64,000 nucleotides of DNA from Pempheris klunzingeri (GCF_042242105.1 NC_092019.1:15733328-15797327); one strand, 5' to 3'. Shown: positions 1 through 27,957, counted from the stretch's first letter. The notes: a model not told the origin generated them from the sequence alone. A program made the numbers and translations.

Positions 1-106
1 GAAATTGTTCAAATTCTCATTTTTGATAATACTGGATATGTGCTCAACATGGCCATCAACATGTCCATGGGCTCTGATGTCTGTCTGTTACTCCTCAAGG
101 TTTCAG

Positions 107-8513
<8,407 letters not shown>

Positions 8514-8765
8514 TCCACAGATGACCACTTAAAGGATAAGCTCACATTTTTCCTTAATAGACTCACTCACATGCTCATATGCACTTTGAAAGCAATTTTG
8601 ATCTCAGTAATTGTTCCCTCCGCACATACTGGCCCTTAAAGTGATTTCAAAGTGTGTTATTGGGGACAGAATCCACATTCTGCTCTGTCAAAAAATTAAT
8701 TCTGAAGTTCAGGTCAAGCTAACTTGAGGCTTCAACTGTCGTCTTCTTCATTCAAAATTAGATTT

Positions 8766-8935
8766 TTTTTTAGATAAAGTAATTTATTAATCCCAGCAGG
8801 AAATCAGTGTTCCAGCAGCTAAGTCACACATGAATCTCAAAACAAAAAAATATAAGAGGTAAATAGATAATAAAAACTAAACACCTAAAATGTATAGAAA
8901 TGAAAAACTAGGACCACGCTTACATGTACACTCTG
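8766..8935. repeat. dispersed retroelement relic (TTTATTAATCCCAGCAGGAAAT type)
   Basis: Contains AATTTATTAATCCC then AGCAGGAAAT and CCAGCAGCTAAG, matching the end of a common fish retroelement family ('ctttattgatccc..gaggaaatt'). A second copy of this type is at 47895-48050. Confidence 0.55.
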
Positions 8936-11625
8936 AGTTAAAGATGTGAAGCAAATGTGTACTGCGTAAGTTGAATTGTTTTAGTCAAAAATCATACCAA
9001 TTCTCGTAGTCATAACTCACATCTTAACACGCAAACATAATGTGTATATTTCTGGATTCAGTGTGACTTACACTTCCTAATATCATTATCTCCGCTGTCC
9101 AATCCACCTAAACTTCGCGTACAAATTGTAGAAAAAAAGACGCTGCTCATAACTCCAGAATTTGCCTGAGGAGCATCATTTTTTAAAGTTATTTTCAATA
9201 TCATAATGATCCAGTGATAGTTGACTGTACAGCCATGTATACACTGAAACAGAAACTGCTAGTAGCTAAATTAGCACACTTCTAACGTTGCCAGTTTTCC
9301 AAAATGTAAACAAATATAGAAAAATGTGACTGAGGGTTTTACAGCGATATTATCATGTACTGATATGAGAAGGTGCTTCATTTGAATAGTTTAGATCAGA
9401 TGTGGGATCAACAATACACTGAATCAATCTATATATACAGTATATACACTATACACACTATCTATTACACACACACAGATATGCACATGCATGTAAAATA
9501 TAGGAATGTAAATTGATATGTGTCATCCCTCTGGCTCGTCTTACTCAAGATAGCTGAACTTAAACGTGCATTTTTACACAGAACAATGACAGAGGATTTT
9601 GTTGCCCATTTCGTTTGTTGAAATCCTTTAGGAAAGGATCGCTCAGCTGCTGGTGTAGACAGGAGGAACAGCTGCAACTACCAATGCTGTTCAATTGTGC
9701 ATACGGGCTTGTCAGTTTTGAGATACACTGGGAAAAAGATGTGAGCCTATGCTTTAACCTGTGCTCAGACCATAACGTGAAGGATATGACCATTTAAACT
9801 GAAGCCCTTTGTTTTTTCTTAATATAGCACTGAGAAAATATTTCAGCACTGGGATTCCTTCAAGTCCTTCGTGAACTACCATGTCCCCTTTATGAAATGA
9901 CCACTGTTGTACTCCACTTCGTCATCCTCACGACGCTCTACACTCACAGACCACTCATGAGGCACGATGTACAGATTGCCTGGAGGAGACAAACAGACTT
10001 TTGGTGGCAAGAAATTAGAATATTTTATGCACAACAAATATATGCCTTTTTTTATAAATAGCCTTGTAAACATAAAGGAACTGTTGTAGAAACAGATGAT
10101 GGATGGTTATCACAAATGAAAGACTGCAGGAACCTTTTCTCTCGAGCCATATTGGCCTCAGTCCACTGACTGTAAAAGACAAACCACACTTCTTTAAAGT
10201 GAAATGACATCCCCAATTTAGCGATTTTAAGATTGTGGAGCATCTGTGCGAAATACAGCAAGTGAATCCACTCTTTTATCAGTAAGTTAGGAAGTGAAAT
10301 GTCCTGTAGCGTGTTTCTGCGCAGGAATCAGCCCTGGCGTAAAGATGTAAATCCTGTACTTTGAACGTTTTTTTAGTATGTTGCTAGAATTCAGTCTAGC
10401 TCGTCAGAAGGCAGTTTGGGTGTTTACATGGTCTACACAGGGGACGAAGTTTTGGACTGAAGAAATGAAACCACTATCCGCACTGCAACGCAATCAGATA
10501 ATGTGACACACCACTATCCTGGTGGGTAAGGATGTGATACCACTATCAACGTGTAGTCCCACCCAACATAATTGTGTAATGATATGAAGGTTTTTGTAAT
10601 TGTTGAACCACTGACCGGCATATTTTTGCTCTGAAGGCTATGCATCACTTTTATACAGCTGCTTGAGATGCCTTTTTTTGTAATTTTAATCACTATGATT
10701 TTAATTGCCAACATGAAGTATTTACCTGAAAAATAGGCTATTTTTATTGTTTGTTTGTTTTTTCAAATACGTTAAGGGCTTGTCTTCTCCACCCGCCTTA
10801 TTGTTAGAGCTACAGAAACATACTGCATAAGTTTTACCTGAAACCAAACTATTTTGCATGCTGTTTCACCTTAATTTTTTTTACCATTTCCTCATGTTCC
10901 AAGTGCCTTTGAACGACCTGACTCTACAACAGATTTGTGGAGATTACCTAATTTATTTCTCACCATCTTTTGCCTTCATCTTTCCTCCTCTACCTCAGCC
11001 CTCCCTTTCTCTCTCACTTGTGGAAAAAAAAAAGCATGCAGTAAACTTTCCTCGGCACTAGCGTGTTTCAAGCTACACTGCAGACATCTCAGAAAATATC
11101 TACCAGCTGCTGCAATCGTAAAATCCTCTACAGCAATCAGCGACGCACCAATCTCTCTTAGAGTAAGCAGTCAGTCTGACGTGTTCAGCCTAACAAGGGA
11201 TAGATGAAGCTAAGTGCGATTGTATGTGAAGCTAAACTGCAGGTGATTTCGGTGCATTTTCTTATTTTTGTGTTTTTGGAGGGTGAATGTTTGTCTTGAA
11301 TGTGTTTACGTGCACCTGGGTGGTGGTAGTGTTCATCTGCAATGCTGCTGGCTGTGAGTTTGTGTTGTCCAGACTGTGTGTCCACGTGAGAGCGCAGAGA
11401 AATACTCCACTCGAGGTTCATATAGTCATAGCAATCATATTACAGAGTGTGTATAGTTCTTTCCTTTCCCTCTACCTGGTCAAAATGATGTGTGAGTTGG
11501 TGTTGCGAATGGCCTTTTCTCTCTTAGTATCCCACAGCAACCTCCAGTTCTAAGGTGGGGTTGCAGTACAGCATCCTGAGTGTGTAACTTGGTTGCTTGC
11601 ATTATATTTGAAGCCTATTATTCTG

Positions 11626-11631
11626 AATAAA
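11626..11631 (+). terminator. candidate poly(A) signal for fam171a1
   Basis: Canonical AATAAA about 3.1 kb after the fam171a1 stop, in the right orientation and upstream of nmt2. Other AATAAA hexamers occur in this AT-rich stretch, so this one is a candidate only. Confidence 0.4.
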
Positions 11632-12493
11632 CAGCCAAACTGGAAAGATGTGTGCTTGTGTTTGTGTTCGAGTTTGCACAACTGAACAAATATAAACTAA
11701 GTAATTTGCAGCCTGAGAGTTTTCATTTCCTCACTTTTTCATGTCATGTGATCGGTAAGTTCACATTCATTTGTTATGATAATGACTTACTTAGAGAAGT
11801 GTGTATATATATCAAACAATTCAATATGTCTTGTGTTAGGAATAGTACAATTTAAACTGTCCACTAGTGTTTGAAGTAAGTTGTTTTTTTTGTTATAGCC
11901 AGATAGCCCAGAGGTAACATGTAAACTACTTCTTGAAGTGGTCTCTACGTCTGCTCAAGCCATTTATGTGCCATTGTTTTGCTTTTATTATATTGTGCAT
12001 GTTGTAAAAAAAAAAAAAAGTGCAAAAGAGCACTTGCTTCACTGTCGTTGTCACTCAGTCCCATTGATATCAAATAAATATAAAATACCGGGCAAAGTAT
12101 ACTGCATGTCAGCTGGTTTTTGTGATTTGATTCATTGCAACTGTATTTAGGAATTTGCACCGGGCTTGTGCATTATTATCTGTATCAGTATCAGTCAGTG
12201 TTGGATTTAGCTGGCTTGGTGTGTATTGTTAGATAAAGTTGTGTTTAATCAAGTTACAGCGAACTGACAAAGAAAACTAGGATATTGTTAGTGATGAGAT
12301 TCCTGTTAAAGTTGATGTTTCAGTGGAGTGTACTTCACGTTTAAAGGCAGGAGTTCAGCTGTGTTTTCCCCTCTTTGGCCTGTAGGCAGCGCGGTTTCCC
12401 TCTGCGTTTCCTTTGTTTTTCCATCTCTCGCCCGCTGCCCGTGATCTCTATCATACGGCGGCTGGCATTTTTTTTTAAATATCATTTTTAATG

Positions 12494-18641
<6,148 letters not shown>

Positions 18642-21600
18642 CAGTTCTCTTCGCGGCTGCTTCACAAATACTGATCAGGCGGTCGTCAGCGACCTCTGGC
18701 TATTCCTTACCTGGACAAACAGGTAGCCCAAACTAGACAATGAGAACTACAACAGTAAAACCAACCTGGAGACTGGGAGGCGGTTCGTCCGTCCTCAAGA
18801 ACATTCTCAGTTCGCCTGGAGGTGAAAACTCTTTAATCATCAACATCCTGAATGTGAAGTCATGCTATGCCTGAGATACTCATACAGTACAATGCTCCTG
18901 ACATGCACACTCACATTTAAAACATACCAGTTTGACATAAAAGAGGATGCCTTGACATTGTGAATTTTGTTTAGTTCTTCTTCCTCAGCGGACACCTCGT
19001 TACAAGGGACTGGCATGTCATTTAATTTCGCTGACATTGAACTATGTAAATGAAAACAAGTAATCATGACCACAAAACAAATGATTCCCCGCTAAGAGGG
19101 TCTTAAAGGCAACTGACGAGTTATTATTCCCGTCCTGTCTCATATCATTGCGGTCAGAAGTTTCTCTGCTGGCTGTTCTGGGCCTCAGTAGACTTAGAAA
19201 TGCTCAGAGCGTGTTTCTGCGATAGCTGAAGTATAGATGAGGAAACGTGTTCCCTCAAGCATTCTGGAGAAAAATATCTGAACTCTTAACTGACAAATAA
19301 GTTCACACACACACACACACACAGAGAAACGTAAACACTGTCAAATTACATAAAACACAAAAAAGAGTTCGTCATGGAAGCAACCGGTGCATTGATATAC
19401 ATGTTTTTTGTTAAAAATATATAGTTACCTGTACATTTAAAGCCAGATCATATTTATTCCTGTAGTGTGAGTTTGGGGTTCGGGAGGGCTGATCCAAAGT
19501 ATTCTCCTCATAAGTAGTGTAGATGTCACTGAGTTTGTTCTGACGATGTGGGCTTAAGTGGTTTTTGATGAAGAATGTATTGCATCAACGAAGCACAATT
19601 CTTTTTTTTCCTAAACAAACAAAAGGGCCCTTTTTTTTTTTTCTTTTTTAAAGGGTCAGATTTCAAAACAGATGGGTTGTGATGCACACTGTACAACTTT
19701 TACTAACTTTCACAAAGGACGTGAGCTGTTTTCACAGTATAAACCTGTTTCTAGAGCGTGTATAGTTAATAGATAACCTTAGAATAGATATTCAATACAT
19801 GAAACATTTAAACCATGTGTTGTTCAGTTAGCAAAGCTGTTGAATAAGAACCAAAAGTAACAGCTGAAAATCGTAAAGGCTAACATGCTCAATGCACAAT
19901 CAGCAGTGAAAATGACAGCACCAAAGGCCGGAAAACACAAAAATACCAATTAAATTACAACCAGGGTGGATTTGATTTAGATTTTACACAAAAAAAGTTT
20001 TCAGAATAGCGTGGGTTTCTGCCTAGAGACAGTTTTGTCGTGTGAAAATGTCTTACTTTCTTTGAAAGAGCAAAGTTTTTGGTTAAGTCATGCTCATCAA
20101 AACTGCCACGGTCAGTTTACTTTTGTTGATTGAGTCATTGCCACTCAAAGACAAACTACTGTTTTGATTACTTTGAGTAGCTGTAAAGCAGCTGACTGGC
20201 CAGAAGTACAACACCAAGCTTAACATTTCCATCACTACATATGTGTAACCATCAACCTCCTCACCTGCAGGGCGATGTTAAATGTTCTTAACCAAGCTCT
20301 CAGTTACATAAAACAAACAGAACTGAGCACAACACTCACACTGTCTGGAGAATAATTTAACATTCGCATGTTTTCAGAGTACAGTGGCTGAAAAAACAAC
20401 AAGCTTGTATCAGTAACCGCATCAGTTTGAAATTTGAGCTTTCCCTTTTTTTTTTTCCAGGTCCATTTTTATTAACTTCTCTGGATTGTTTTTTTTTTTT
20501 TTCTTTTTAAATGGTACTGTATTTGTGTGTCTGAAAAATATACTGTGGGTCATTTTTTAGTGTGTTGTGCAGCTAAATGCGTGAAATTCTTTGAACAGTT
20601 CTGATATTTATGATTGTACTTGTCTTAATGTCTTAAGACATAATTCCTGTTCTTTTTCTTTCCAGTATTTCCCTAAAATTTCCATTTAAACAGGCAACTT
20701 AAAAACAGATCTTTGGGGGTTTGGAGTATTTAGCGTTTTGCTGTTCTCAGCTGAGCAGGATGAAAAACAGTTGTTCTGTGGTGGAGCTGCTGGTTTACTC
20801 AAAGGTTAAAACATGTTTTAAAATTGTCTCTTTGCTGAGTTTCTTACTTTATGTTTGATGTTTCTCCTCATGTGGCTCTGCATAACTTAAGAGGTAGAGG
20901 CTGCAGCCATTTTTGTCATTCATTTTTCTGTCTGTATGTGATGTAATCTTCTTCTCATCCCTTTATATATATATTAGCAAGAAAAAAAAAAGACAACCAA
21001 TGGACAGTCAGCGCTCCAGGGTTCAAAGATTTTATTTACCATTGATAGGTTGAATGAGTTACACTCAGACAGATGTTACTGGCATTAATTTAACAGTGAG
21101 ACTGGGTTATTGAGTCGACGGTGTGCCTCCTGGATGTTGGTTGTGTCACAGATGTGTTGCCTGCAGCTGTTTGAATGAACTTTGAGCATGTCGGTTCTGC
21201 TGCCATGATGATTTTAGCGTTGTTACTAGCCACACCCTTTAGTGAGAACTCAACCCGAAGTACCTGCCTTATTTAAAAAAAACATTTAGTTTTGTTTTTT
21301 TAAATTAAGATTTGGGGATGGGGGGTGTACTTTTGAAATGACATACAGCTTTCTCTAACTGAAGAACAATATTTTTATTCAAATCCATTGTAAGCTGTGA
21401 AAAAGCTGAGGAACTTGTTACCAGCACCATTTAGACATGACCCCATGCAAACAACAATCTGTTTCAACACACGTCAGTTATACCAGCATGGATATTTGAT
21501 TGAATAAACTCACTTTAAAAAGGAACATGGGTAGCGCACTTCTTTTTAACATGGCTTCTGTGAAAACATTCACAGTATATTAAAGCTGTAACTCAGATGT

Positions 21601-22409
21601 TTGGAGGTTTAACACAGAAAAATCACTTTAAATGTCCTATGTTGTGCCTCTTTCTGGACAATAAAGGTTTACTGTGGAAAATAAATTCAATTTAAAGGCT
21701 CACATCAGGGTCCTATTATAAATCATAAACTGCTTATTAGTTTTTCCTCCATGCAGCCACTGGTTTCCATTCATCTCAGTGGAGTGTGAGGACAGAGACT
21801 TGCTTTAGAAAAGTAGCCCAGCTAATAAATCATATCTGAGAAATATAAAAGCTGATATAATGTTGTAGGATCTACCAATCTGCCAGTTGTTTCCTCGTCT
21901 GTTTTGTCTGTGACATGAACAATATTTCTCAGAGCTCACGGTGAGTCCAAAACTTTAAGAATAACTTTCAAAAGAAAAGCAAATCCTCAAATTAGAGCGA
22001 TTAAAACCAGAGACCGCTCTGTCAATCAAGTCATCGATTAAGCTATAGTTCACTGTAATTAACCGCATGCCTATCTCAAGCTAGTTTACAAAGTTGTAAG
22101 TGTAACCAATGGCTGCCCAAAATGTCAGACACATTTCTTCCCAAACTTAAAACTCAACTCAAGACTATTCATGGGATAAGGAAAACTGATTTTTCCTAAT
22201 TTTTTTTTCCTGTGAAATGCTTGATATTTCCACCTTTCGGGCCTCTAAAAATCCTTCAAATCAAACAACTTGGCAATGAAACATTGCTCCTGTCCACACT
22301 AAGGCCATAACCTGTGGCAAAGAGTCACAAGTACCAAAAAACTACATTGGAAAACACCCGGCTAAAACATAGGAATGGTTCTATTTAATATCTAGGCAGT
22401 GTTTCTGAT
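18642..22409 (+). other. nmt2 3' UTR and convergent spacer to rpp38
   Basis: No open frame of note. AT-rich sequence with poly(A)/poly(T) runs and a short (CA)n at 19304-19321. Probably most of it is the nmt2 3' UTR: AATAAA at 21660-21665 is a plausible poly(A) signal, giving a UTR of about 3 kb. rpp38 converges from the other side, so the two 3' ends probably lie within about 750 bases of each other. Confidence 0.55.
21660..21665 (+). terminator. candidate poly(A) signal for nmt2
   Basis: Canonical AATAAA followed within 30 bases by GT-rich sequence, about 3 kb after the nmt2 stop. Confidence 0.4.
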
Positions 22410-23228
22410 TCATTTTACAGGTTGCGACGTCGCCTTTAATTTTCTTTTCTTTGTAGGATTAGCAACTATTTTCTTCACCTTGAGAGGCTGCAGAGTGCAG
22501 GAGGAGGCCGACTCTGTCGCCTCCTCAGATTCACTCTCAAGTTTCCTTTTCTGGCCCTTCATTTCACCACTTTCCTCCTTCATGCCAACAGTGTCTTTAG
22601 GTCTGACACCTTGTAGCCAAGCAACATCCAGCGGAGGCACTCTGGGTGTGATGGCTTCAACAGTGTCAGTGAACGCCTCGTCGTCTTTGGAGGCGCACTG
22701 TCTGAACCCCAGAGCGAGGACACTTTTCAGGCCCAGCGGCTCCGACATGCTCTGGCTCAGCCGAGGCACCTGGCAGGCCGGCACGCCTCTCGATGTGCTC
22801 AGTGTTATCAGGTGATTCGTCATGTGCTGCGGCTTGACAGACTTGCACACAAGCAGCAGCCTGAGCTTGTTCCTCTCCAGAGCTTTGGTGACCTCGTTGA
22901 TGCCGATGGCCAGCTGTCTTCTGGCCGCCACATCCGTCCAGCCGTTTTTGGGAGAGTCCTGCACCTGGGCACCCTGGCTCGCCTGGGGAACAGGCTCTAA
23001 CGGGGCAGCAGGTTTCTGGTGTTTCTTCTTCCTCCACGGGCGAAACACTTTCTCCTCCTTCTTCTCGAGCCCCATGGACACCAGCTTGTCCTTCAGAGTT
23101 TTCAGGATGAAATGCATGTCCTCTTGGGGAAGTGGGCTCCACTTTGGAAGGAAGGGTGAGGTGAAGGACGTCTTGGCTGGAAGATGCCTTTTGATTTCCT
23201 TTTTAGCCGACTTCACTGTGGTGGCCAT
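22410..23228 (-). CDS. rpp38: rpp38, ribonuclease P/MRP protein subunit p38
   Basis: A single uninterrupted coding exon for 272 residues (mammalian RPP38 is about 283). It is a subunit of nuclear RNase P (tRNA 5' processing) and RNase MRP (rRNA processing). It belongs to the L7Ae/NHP2/ribosomal L7Ae family, which binds kink-turn RNA. The L7Ae-like fold spans about residues 102-178, with RRQLAIGINEVTKALER, LLLVCKSVKP and SRGVPACQVPRLS. The N-terminal KTSF..PF..KWSPL..EDMHFIL and the C-terminal TLQPLKVKKIVANPTKKRK match family blocks; the basic tail fits nuclear/nucleolar location. The start codon follows an acceptor (TTTCAG, exon border 23235). An upstream noncoding exon ending at 23851 (donor GTAAAG) gives the usual 5' UTR intron. 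Neighbours nmt2 and acbd7 match the mammalian order. Confidence 0.96.
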   Translation of the reverse strand: MATTVKSAKKEIKRHLPAKTSFTSPFLPKWSPLPQEDMHFILKTLKDKLVSMGLEKKEEKVFRPWRKKKHQKPAAPLEPVPQASQGAQVQDSPKNGWTDVAARRQLAIGINEVTKALERNKLRLLLVCKSVKPQHMTNHLITLSTSRGVPACQVPRLSQSMSEPLGLKSVLALGFRQCASKDDEAFTDTVEAITPRVPPLDVAWLQGVRPKDTVGMKEESGEMKGQKRKLESESEEATESASSCTLQPLKVKKIVANPTKKRKLKATSQPVK

Positions 23229-23850
23229 ACCTCCTCTGAAATTAAAACAAGAAAACCTGTAGTACTCATAGATTTACATAAGTAGAGCTCACTCAGTATA
23301 CACACACCACATTCAGTCATTAAGTAGAAACGAAAACATTTTTGGGCACAGATTGTCCATCAGAGAGCACTGACAAGTCTATTTTTATGTAAATGTCCTG
23401 CTAAAAACACAGAAGAATCTTCATTTCTGCACTTTGAAAAAACAGGTTAGCAAAGTGCTGAAATAAAATGATTAAAGATGCTAATTAGAAACTACCCTTT
23501 ACAAACAGGCAACACAGAAATAGATAAGAAAATAGGTTACACACAAAATTAGAGGGAGAAATACATACAAATAACGATCGAAGGGTCAAACTAAAGAAAT
23601 TATTTGTCACAAACCTTTACAGACCTAATATGGAGACCCATATCAAAAATACTTCTTTTACAGATGGTGTATTGATTAATATAATGTAGCACTTTTACAG
23701 TACAGCGACATTATTCTGAGTGTAGCTATTTCCACGCATTATTTTAGCGACAGTTACATGATTGTGTGTGTGAAAGCAGAAAAAACACATCGACATCATG
23801 ACGGTCAACAAGATACCGGACACAACAAGAGTGGCCTTTAGTTACTTTAC

Positions 23851-23945
23851 CTGGTCTTGATGCAGAAACAGCTCTCCTCTGTTACTAAAGCGGTTCACCG
23901 CTCACACTCTCAGTCTAACTACACAGGTGGGTGGACCACTGGGCG
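23851..23945 (-). other. rpp38: rpp38 noncoding first exon (5' UTR)
   Basis: On the minus strand GCATCAAGACCAG is followed by the donor GTAAAG at 23850, pairing with the acceptor before 23235. The upstream end is uncertain; GC-rich sequence and a YY1-like site at 23945-23956 suggest transcription starts close to 23945. Confidence 0.55.
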
Positions 23946-23956
23946 CCGCCATTTTG
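23945..23956 (-). promoter_or_regulatory. YY1-like site at the rpp38 promoter
   Basis: Minus-strand CAAAATGGCGGC matches the YY1 consensus (AAnATGGCGGC). Such sites are typical near the start of TATA-less housekeeping genes and here coincide with the inferred 5' end of rpp38. Confidence 0.6.
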
Positions 23957-24305
23957 TTTGAATTGCTATAACTTTATTTAAAAGTGTGCGCACACAGCGC
24001 CACCCGGCGGTCAATGCGCGGCACATCCCTAACGAACTAACAGGATGTTCACGGTGCCTGTGAGGCTCAGATTATAACGGAATCACGACAACATCAAGCC
24101 TGTTTAAAATGACGCCTTAAGCACTATTAAGATGAAAAACTATCATGTAAACGTACGTATAGTATCCAAAGTATAAACAGGCGATTCATTATGCAGAAAA
24201 TGTATATTAATCTTACAGCCTACGTCAGAGCATTGGATTAGGGGATGCTGATAAAAGTGTGAGTTCAGACAGTACAGTGCTGGTATACTAATTCCACTAT
24301 ATTGT

Positions 24306-24308
<3 letters not shown>

Positions 24309-24360
<52 letters not shown>

Positions 24361-24374
24361 TGTGTGTGTGTGTG
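24309..24374 (+). repeat. (TG)n microsatellite upstream of acbd7
   Basis: About 33 TG units with a single TA interruption, between the divergent 5' ends of rpp38 and acbd7. Confidence 0.95.
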
Positions 24375-24537
24375 GCAGCCAATCAGCTCCTCCACAGCTC
24401 CCTGCTCCCTCCTCTGCTGGCCTCTCCTTGGTCCACGGTATTGCATTGATCAGCTGCGCCGCTATTACAGCTGCGCAAAGACCTCCAGCCGACCGGGAGA
24501 GCACATTAATCTGAAGTACGGGGCTGCATCCGCCAAA

Positions 24538-26614
24538 ATGTCTCAGCAGGTACAGCTCTGACCGCTTTAGTCTGCATTTTACGCACCGGTGTGCCGGGGA
24601 TGAGGGGGGATGAGGGGGGAGGAGTGTGTCTGTGGTGTGAATAACGGGTGTAGCGGTCGCGTGTTCACTCCGTCTGCTATGTGTGGTGTCATCCATCTTT
24701 GACAGTGGGGGTCAGTGTTAGAAAAACCTCTGTAGACGCTTTTATCCTCTTGCTCTGTGGTCCTCCCGGCGCCGCAACTGCGCCTCACATAACGCTTAGA
24801 AAAGAAATCAGAGAATGTTTTAATGGAGGACTGTGAGTGACGACCCGGATGTGACTGTAAACGTGCAGAGAAGATGTCAGTCATGCAGGTTACACCCATT
24901 TTCACTAAAAGATAGTTGATTTTTGTGCCATTTTAAAGGAGCATCTAAGCTCCCACACTGAGAGTTTAAGTTGTTTTCAGCTTTTTGCCCCAAAAAGGGC
25001 TTTCCTGTGGTTTATAATGATCTGTTCTGAAATGCCCCAGATCCTTTGTAAAGTAGATTATTCAAGTGGACTCAAAAGCACTGGAGTCTTGAATAAAGGC
25101 CCATTGTTTGGCTCCAACTTGAGCAACAATAGGTTTCCCAGGCTCGGCACCATGACTAGAATACTATGCACAGATTTCTTAATCAGTGTTGTATTTAACT
25201 GGTTAATAAGCACATTCTCATACTGTGTGATTACTGTACGCTACTGTGGCTCCATATACGACTCATTCATCTGCCAGACTCTACAGTACTGCTTACTCCG
25301 GGAAAACATCACAGTTACGATTTGAATAATTTACTGGGAATGCAAAGAGTGACCTGAGCGCTCATTGCTTTTGTTTCCTGCAGGAAGAGTTTGAGAAGAT
25401 AGCAGAGGATGTGAAGAAGGTGAAGACGAAGCCCACGGACCAGGAGCTGCTGGACCTGTACGGCCTTTATAAGCAGGCGGTCGTAGGAGACGTTAACACC
25501 GGTATGACTCACTGCAGAAAAACAGACTCACTGATCCCCTAAATTCTGGCCATTATGTGGTATTCTCCACCTCCATTAGTGACTCTGACTATCCTGCCAT
25601 TAAAACAGGGACACTCATATCACTCTTACTGAGTCAAATAGATACTTAAGGGTTTGGTTTGACAGCAGACTGTCATTGAAGATTCCTTTACAACATTTAA
25701 CTTGTATTGGATTAAAGGATTTCTGTCTTCTTCCAACTGTATAACTACCGTGCAGTCAGTCGTCATGTCTGTCCTTCACCATGGAGATATTCTGTACTGT
25801 CATGCCGCCCTGTCAGCTCTTCAGCAGTTGAACCCTGTGGTTCAAAGTCCATTACGCTTTATCACAGGTGACAGTCAGACCTTATCATTGTTCTCTGTTC
25901 CAGAAGGTAGGAGTGACTACCTAACAGGCAAGAAGAAACAGCCATCTCATGTTATTCATTTATGAAGCTCTGCGGCTGAAGCTACCAAACTGCCTCACAT
26001 CTCCTCTCACATTTAAATCTAATAATTACAGCACACGATCCAGTAAATACATAACCTTAAACTGGCTTCAGGTACCAAGCACCTTTTTAAATGGAACAAA
26101 CTGCATCCTGCTCTCAAACTTACATCTTCTTTCATTTCCCCTGGAGACATTAAAGTCTCATTATCTGATGTTTTCTATGATTGTTGTAATTGTTTCATGT
26201 CTAATTGTTTATTGTCTAGTTGTGACGTTTCTGTTTTGCTGATTGTGTTCTTGTGAATGTTGCTGTTCTTGGGGTGGTCTCGTGGAAAAGAGATTTCACT
26301 TTGAACGATGATTAAATAAAGATTAAGCAGGATAAAATGAAAAACATTTCTCCTGTCTGTGTGCTATCTCAACTGTAGATCGACCAGGGATGCTGGACTT
26401 CAAAGGAAAAGCCAAGTGGGACGCCTGGAACTCCAGGAAAGGTAACAAGTCAAACATGTTAGTAGACGTAAAATGGAAAGACATGGTGCTGCTGGCCTGG
26501 CGAAGACACAGAGGCTAACACAAATACTTTTGTCTTTCAGACATGTCCAAGGATGATGCCATGTCAGCCTACATTACACTCGGAAAGGAACTCATCAGCA
26601 AATACGGCATGTAA
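24538..26614 (+). CDS. acbd7: acbd7, acyl-CoA-binding domain-containing protein 7
   Basis: Four coding exons: 24538-24549 (MSQQ), 25384-25501, 26379-26441 and 26541-26614. They give 88 residues, exactly the length of mammalian ACBD7. It is a small cytosolic four-helix acyl-CoA carrier of the ACBP family. Visible hallmarks are [20 protein letters not shown] (residues 20-39, with the ligand-contacting tyrosine and lysine), [19 protein letters not shown] (residues 46-64) and AYI (residues 74-76). The very short first coding exon follows the ACBP gene plan. The alternative, the paralogue dbi, is less likely because of the nmt2-rpp38 neighbours. Intron 2 contains a LINE relic (25690-26335). A poly(A) signal lies at 27012-27017. 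Confidence 0.95.
25690..26335 (+). mobile_element. 5'-truncated non-LTR retrotransposon (L2/CR1-like ORF2 end)
   Basis: Two overlapping, frame-shifted segments read [28 protein letters not shown] and then [30 protein letters not shown]. This is the typical C-terminal part of fish L2/Maui-type LINE ORF2. It ends in GATTAAATAAAGATTAA, like an L2 3' tail. It is inserted in sense inside acbd7 intron 2. Frameshifts show it is dead. Confidence 0.8.
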
Positions 26615-27011
26615 GGAGGGCAATAAACTGAAAAGGCGGAATGAATGCAAAAACAACAACAGTCGACTAACTCAACCACTAAAACGACGCTGCTGTCTTT
26701 ATAACAAGTCGCCTTCTGCTTTCAAAGGCCATACAGATAAAGTGTAATTGAACATATGCTGTGATTTCTTTGTCTTTTTTTACATAGATTATTCCCAGTC
26801 CTTTATACAATTGAACTACTTCTATGCATCTTTTAAAGTTAGGAATATTCAATTTGCTAATTGCTATTTCACCTAAATTAGTTAATGAGTTAATTGTTGT
26901 AACCCACGTGCACAGCAGTATACTGTAAACGTGTTCACTTTGATATGTAGCTTAATCAAATCAGGACAAACCGAATGCCGTCATGTATGAATGCACTGCA
27001 CACAGTTTGAA

Positions 27012-27017
27012 AATAAA
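27012..27017 (+). terminator. candidate poly(A) signal for acbd7
   Basis: AATAAA about 400 bases after the acbd7 stop, followed by a TGTTTTGTTG-rich stretch as expected downstream of a cleavage site. Confidence 0.6.
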
Positions 27018-27957
27018 ACCTCTTTCTGAACTGTTTCTGTTTTGTTGTTTTGTTGTCAGCTAGCCTACACTCTATGATACAAATGAGGTGGACAAAATAA
27101 TAGCAAAACAATTCAGTAAGACCGCAGACTACGTCGTCCAACATGATCGTACAGCTGAATCAACACTTAAAATGGCAACAAAAACTGAACGTTACAACAT
27201 TACATGAGTAGCATTAGTTTTAGCAAGGTGTTCCTAATAAACTGGCATTTTAATGTATTTTAGCTGAGAACAAGGACTGCAGGTTTTTTTTCCCCATGAT
27301 ATTTGGAAGCACATTAGAAATGACTCTTCTTTTCTATAGTAGCTGCCATAAACAAAAGGACTGATTACAGTAAACAAAAGCTGTTTCAGTGCATATATGG
27401 GCTCACGAGTACATGTACTTGCATATTTCTGTTTTATGCTATATTAAACTTCACTCCACTACACATCAGAGGGAAATATTGCACTTTTTATTCCACTACA
27501 TTTGTCTGACAGCTTTAGATACTACTCAGGGTTTCCGATTACAGTTTATCATCCACTACCTGTCCCACATATCTCTAAATTTAGTGATTTGAGTGATGTA
27601 ATAAACTGAAGGATGAATTTTGCCTTTGTGTGATGAGGCAATTCTCATTCTTCTTAAACTGATTACACTATTAAAAAGCACTCACGTAACTGCTAAAATG
27701 CATTATAAGAAGTTTACTTTTTAGAGATGCCAGGTTCTAGCAGGACAACAACACTACAAACATAAGATGACATTATAGACCATGATGCATTGCTGTAGAT
27801 TTAACCACCCAACAGTATTTAAAGTAGCTGAATTTAGCACAACCTTTAACATCTACAGCAGTGAAATGCAATATCCGTGCACCAGTAATATTAATCCAGA
27901 AACAGCAGACCTATCAGATAATAAAACACAGAGAACATTTTACTGCACAATGACCAC

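Larger units (their letters stand above)
8514..12490 (+). other. fam171a1 3' UTR and spacer to nmt2
   Basis: No supported coding gene. The first part is likely a long 3' UTR of fam171a1, as in mammals; a good poly(A) signal AATAAA lies at 11626-11631. A LINE/SINE-type relic occupies about 8766-8935. The last 150 bases before nmt2 become GC-richer and are probably its 5' UTR/promoter. The short open frames in this stretch have no family resemblance that I recognise. Confidence 0.6.

Noticed and set aside
22399-23262. Plus-strand frames and the second minus frame over rpp38
   Set aside because: They overlap the clearly conserved rpp38 coding frame and match no family.
24309-24696. An upstream open frame encoding a Thr-His/Cys-Val protein near acbd7
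   Set aside because: It is a translation of the (TG)n microsatellite in the promoter region.
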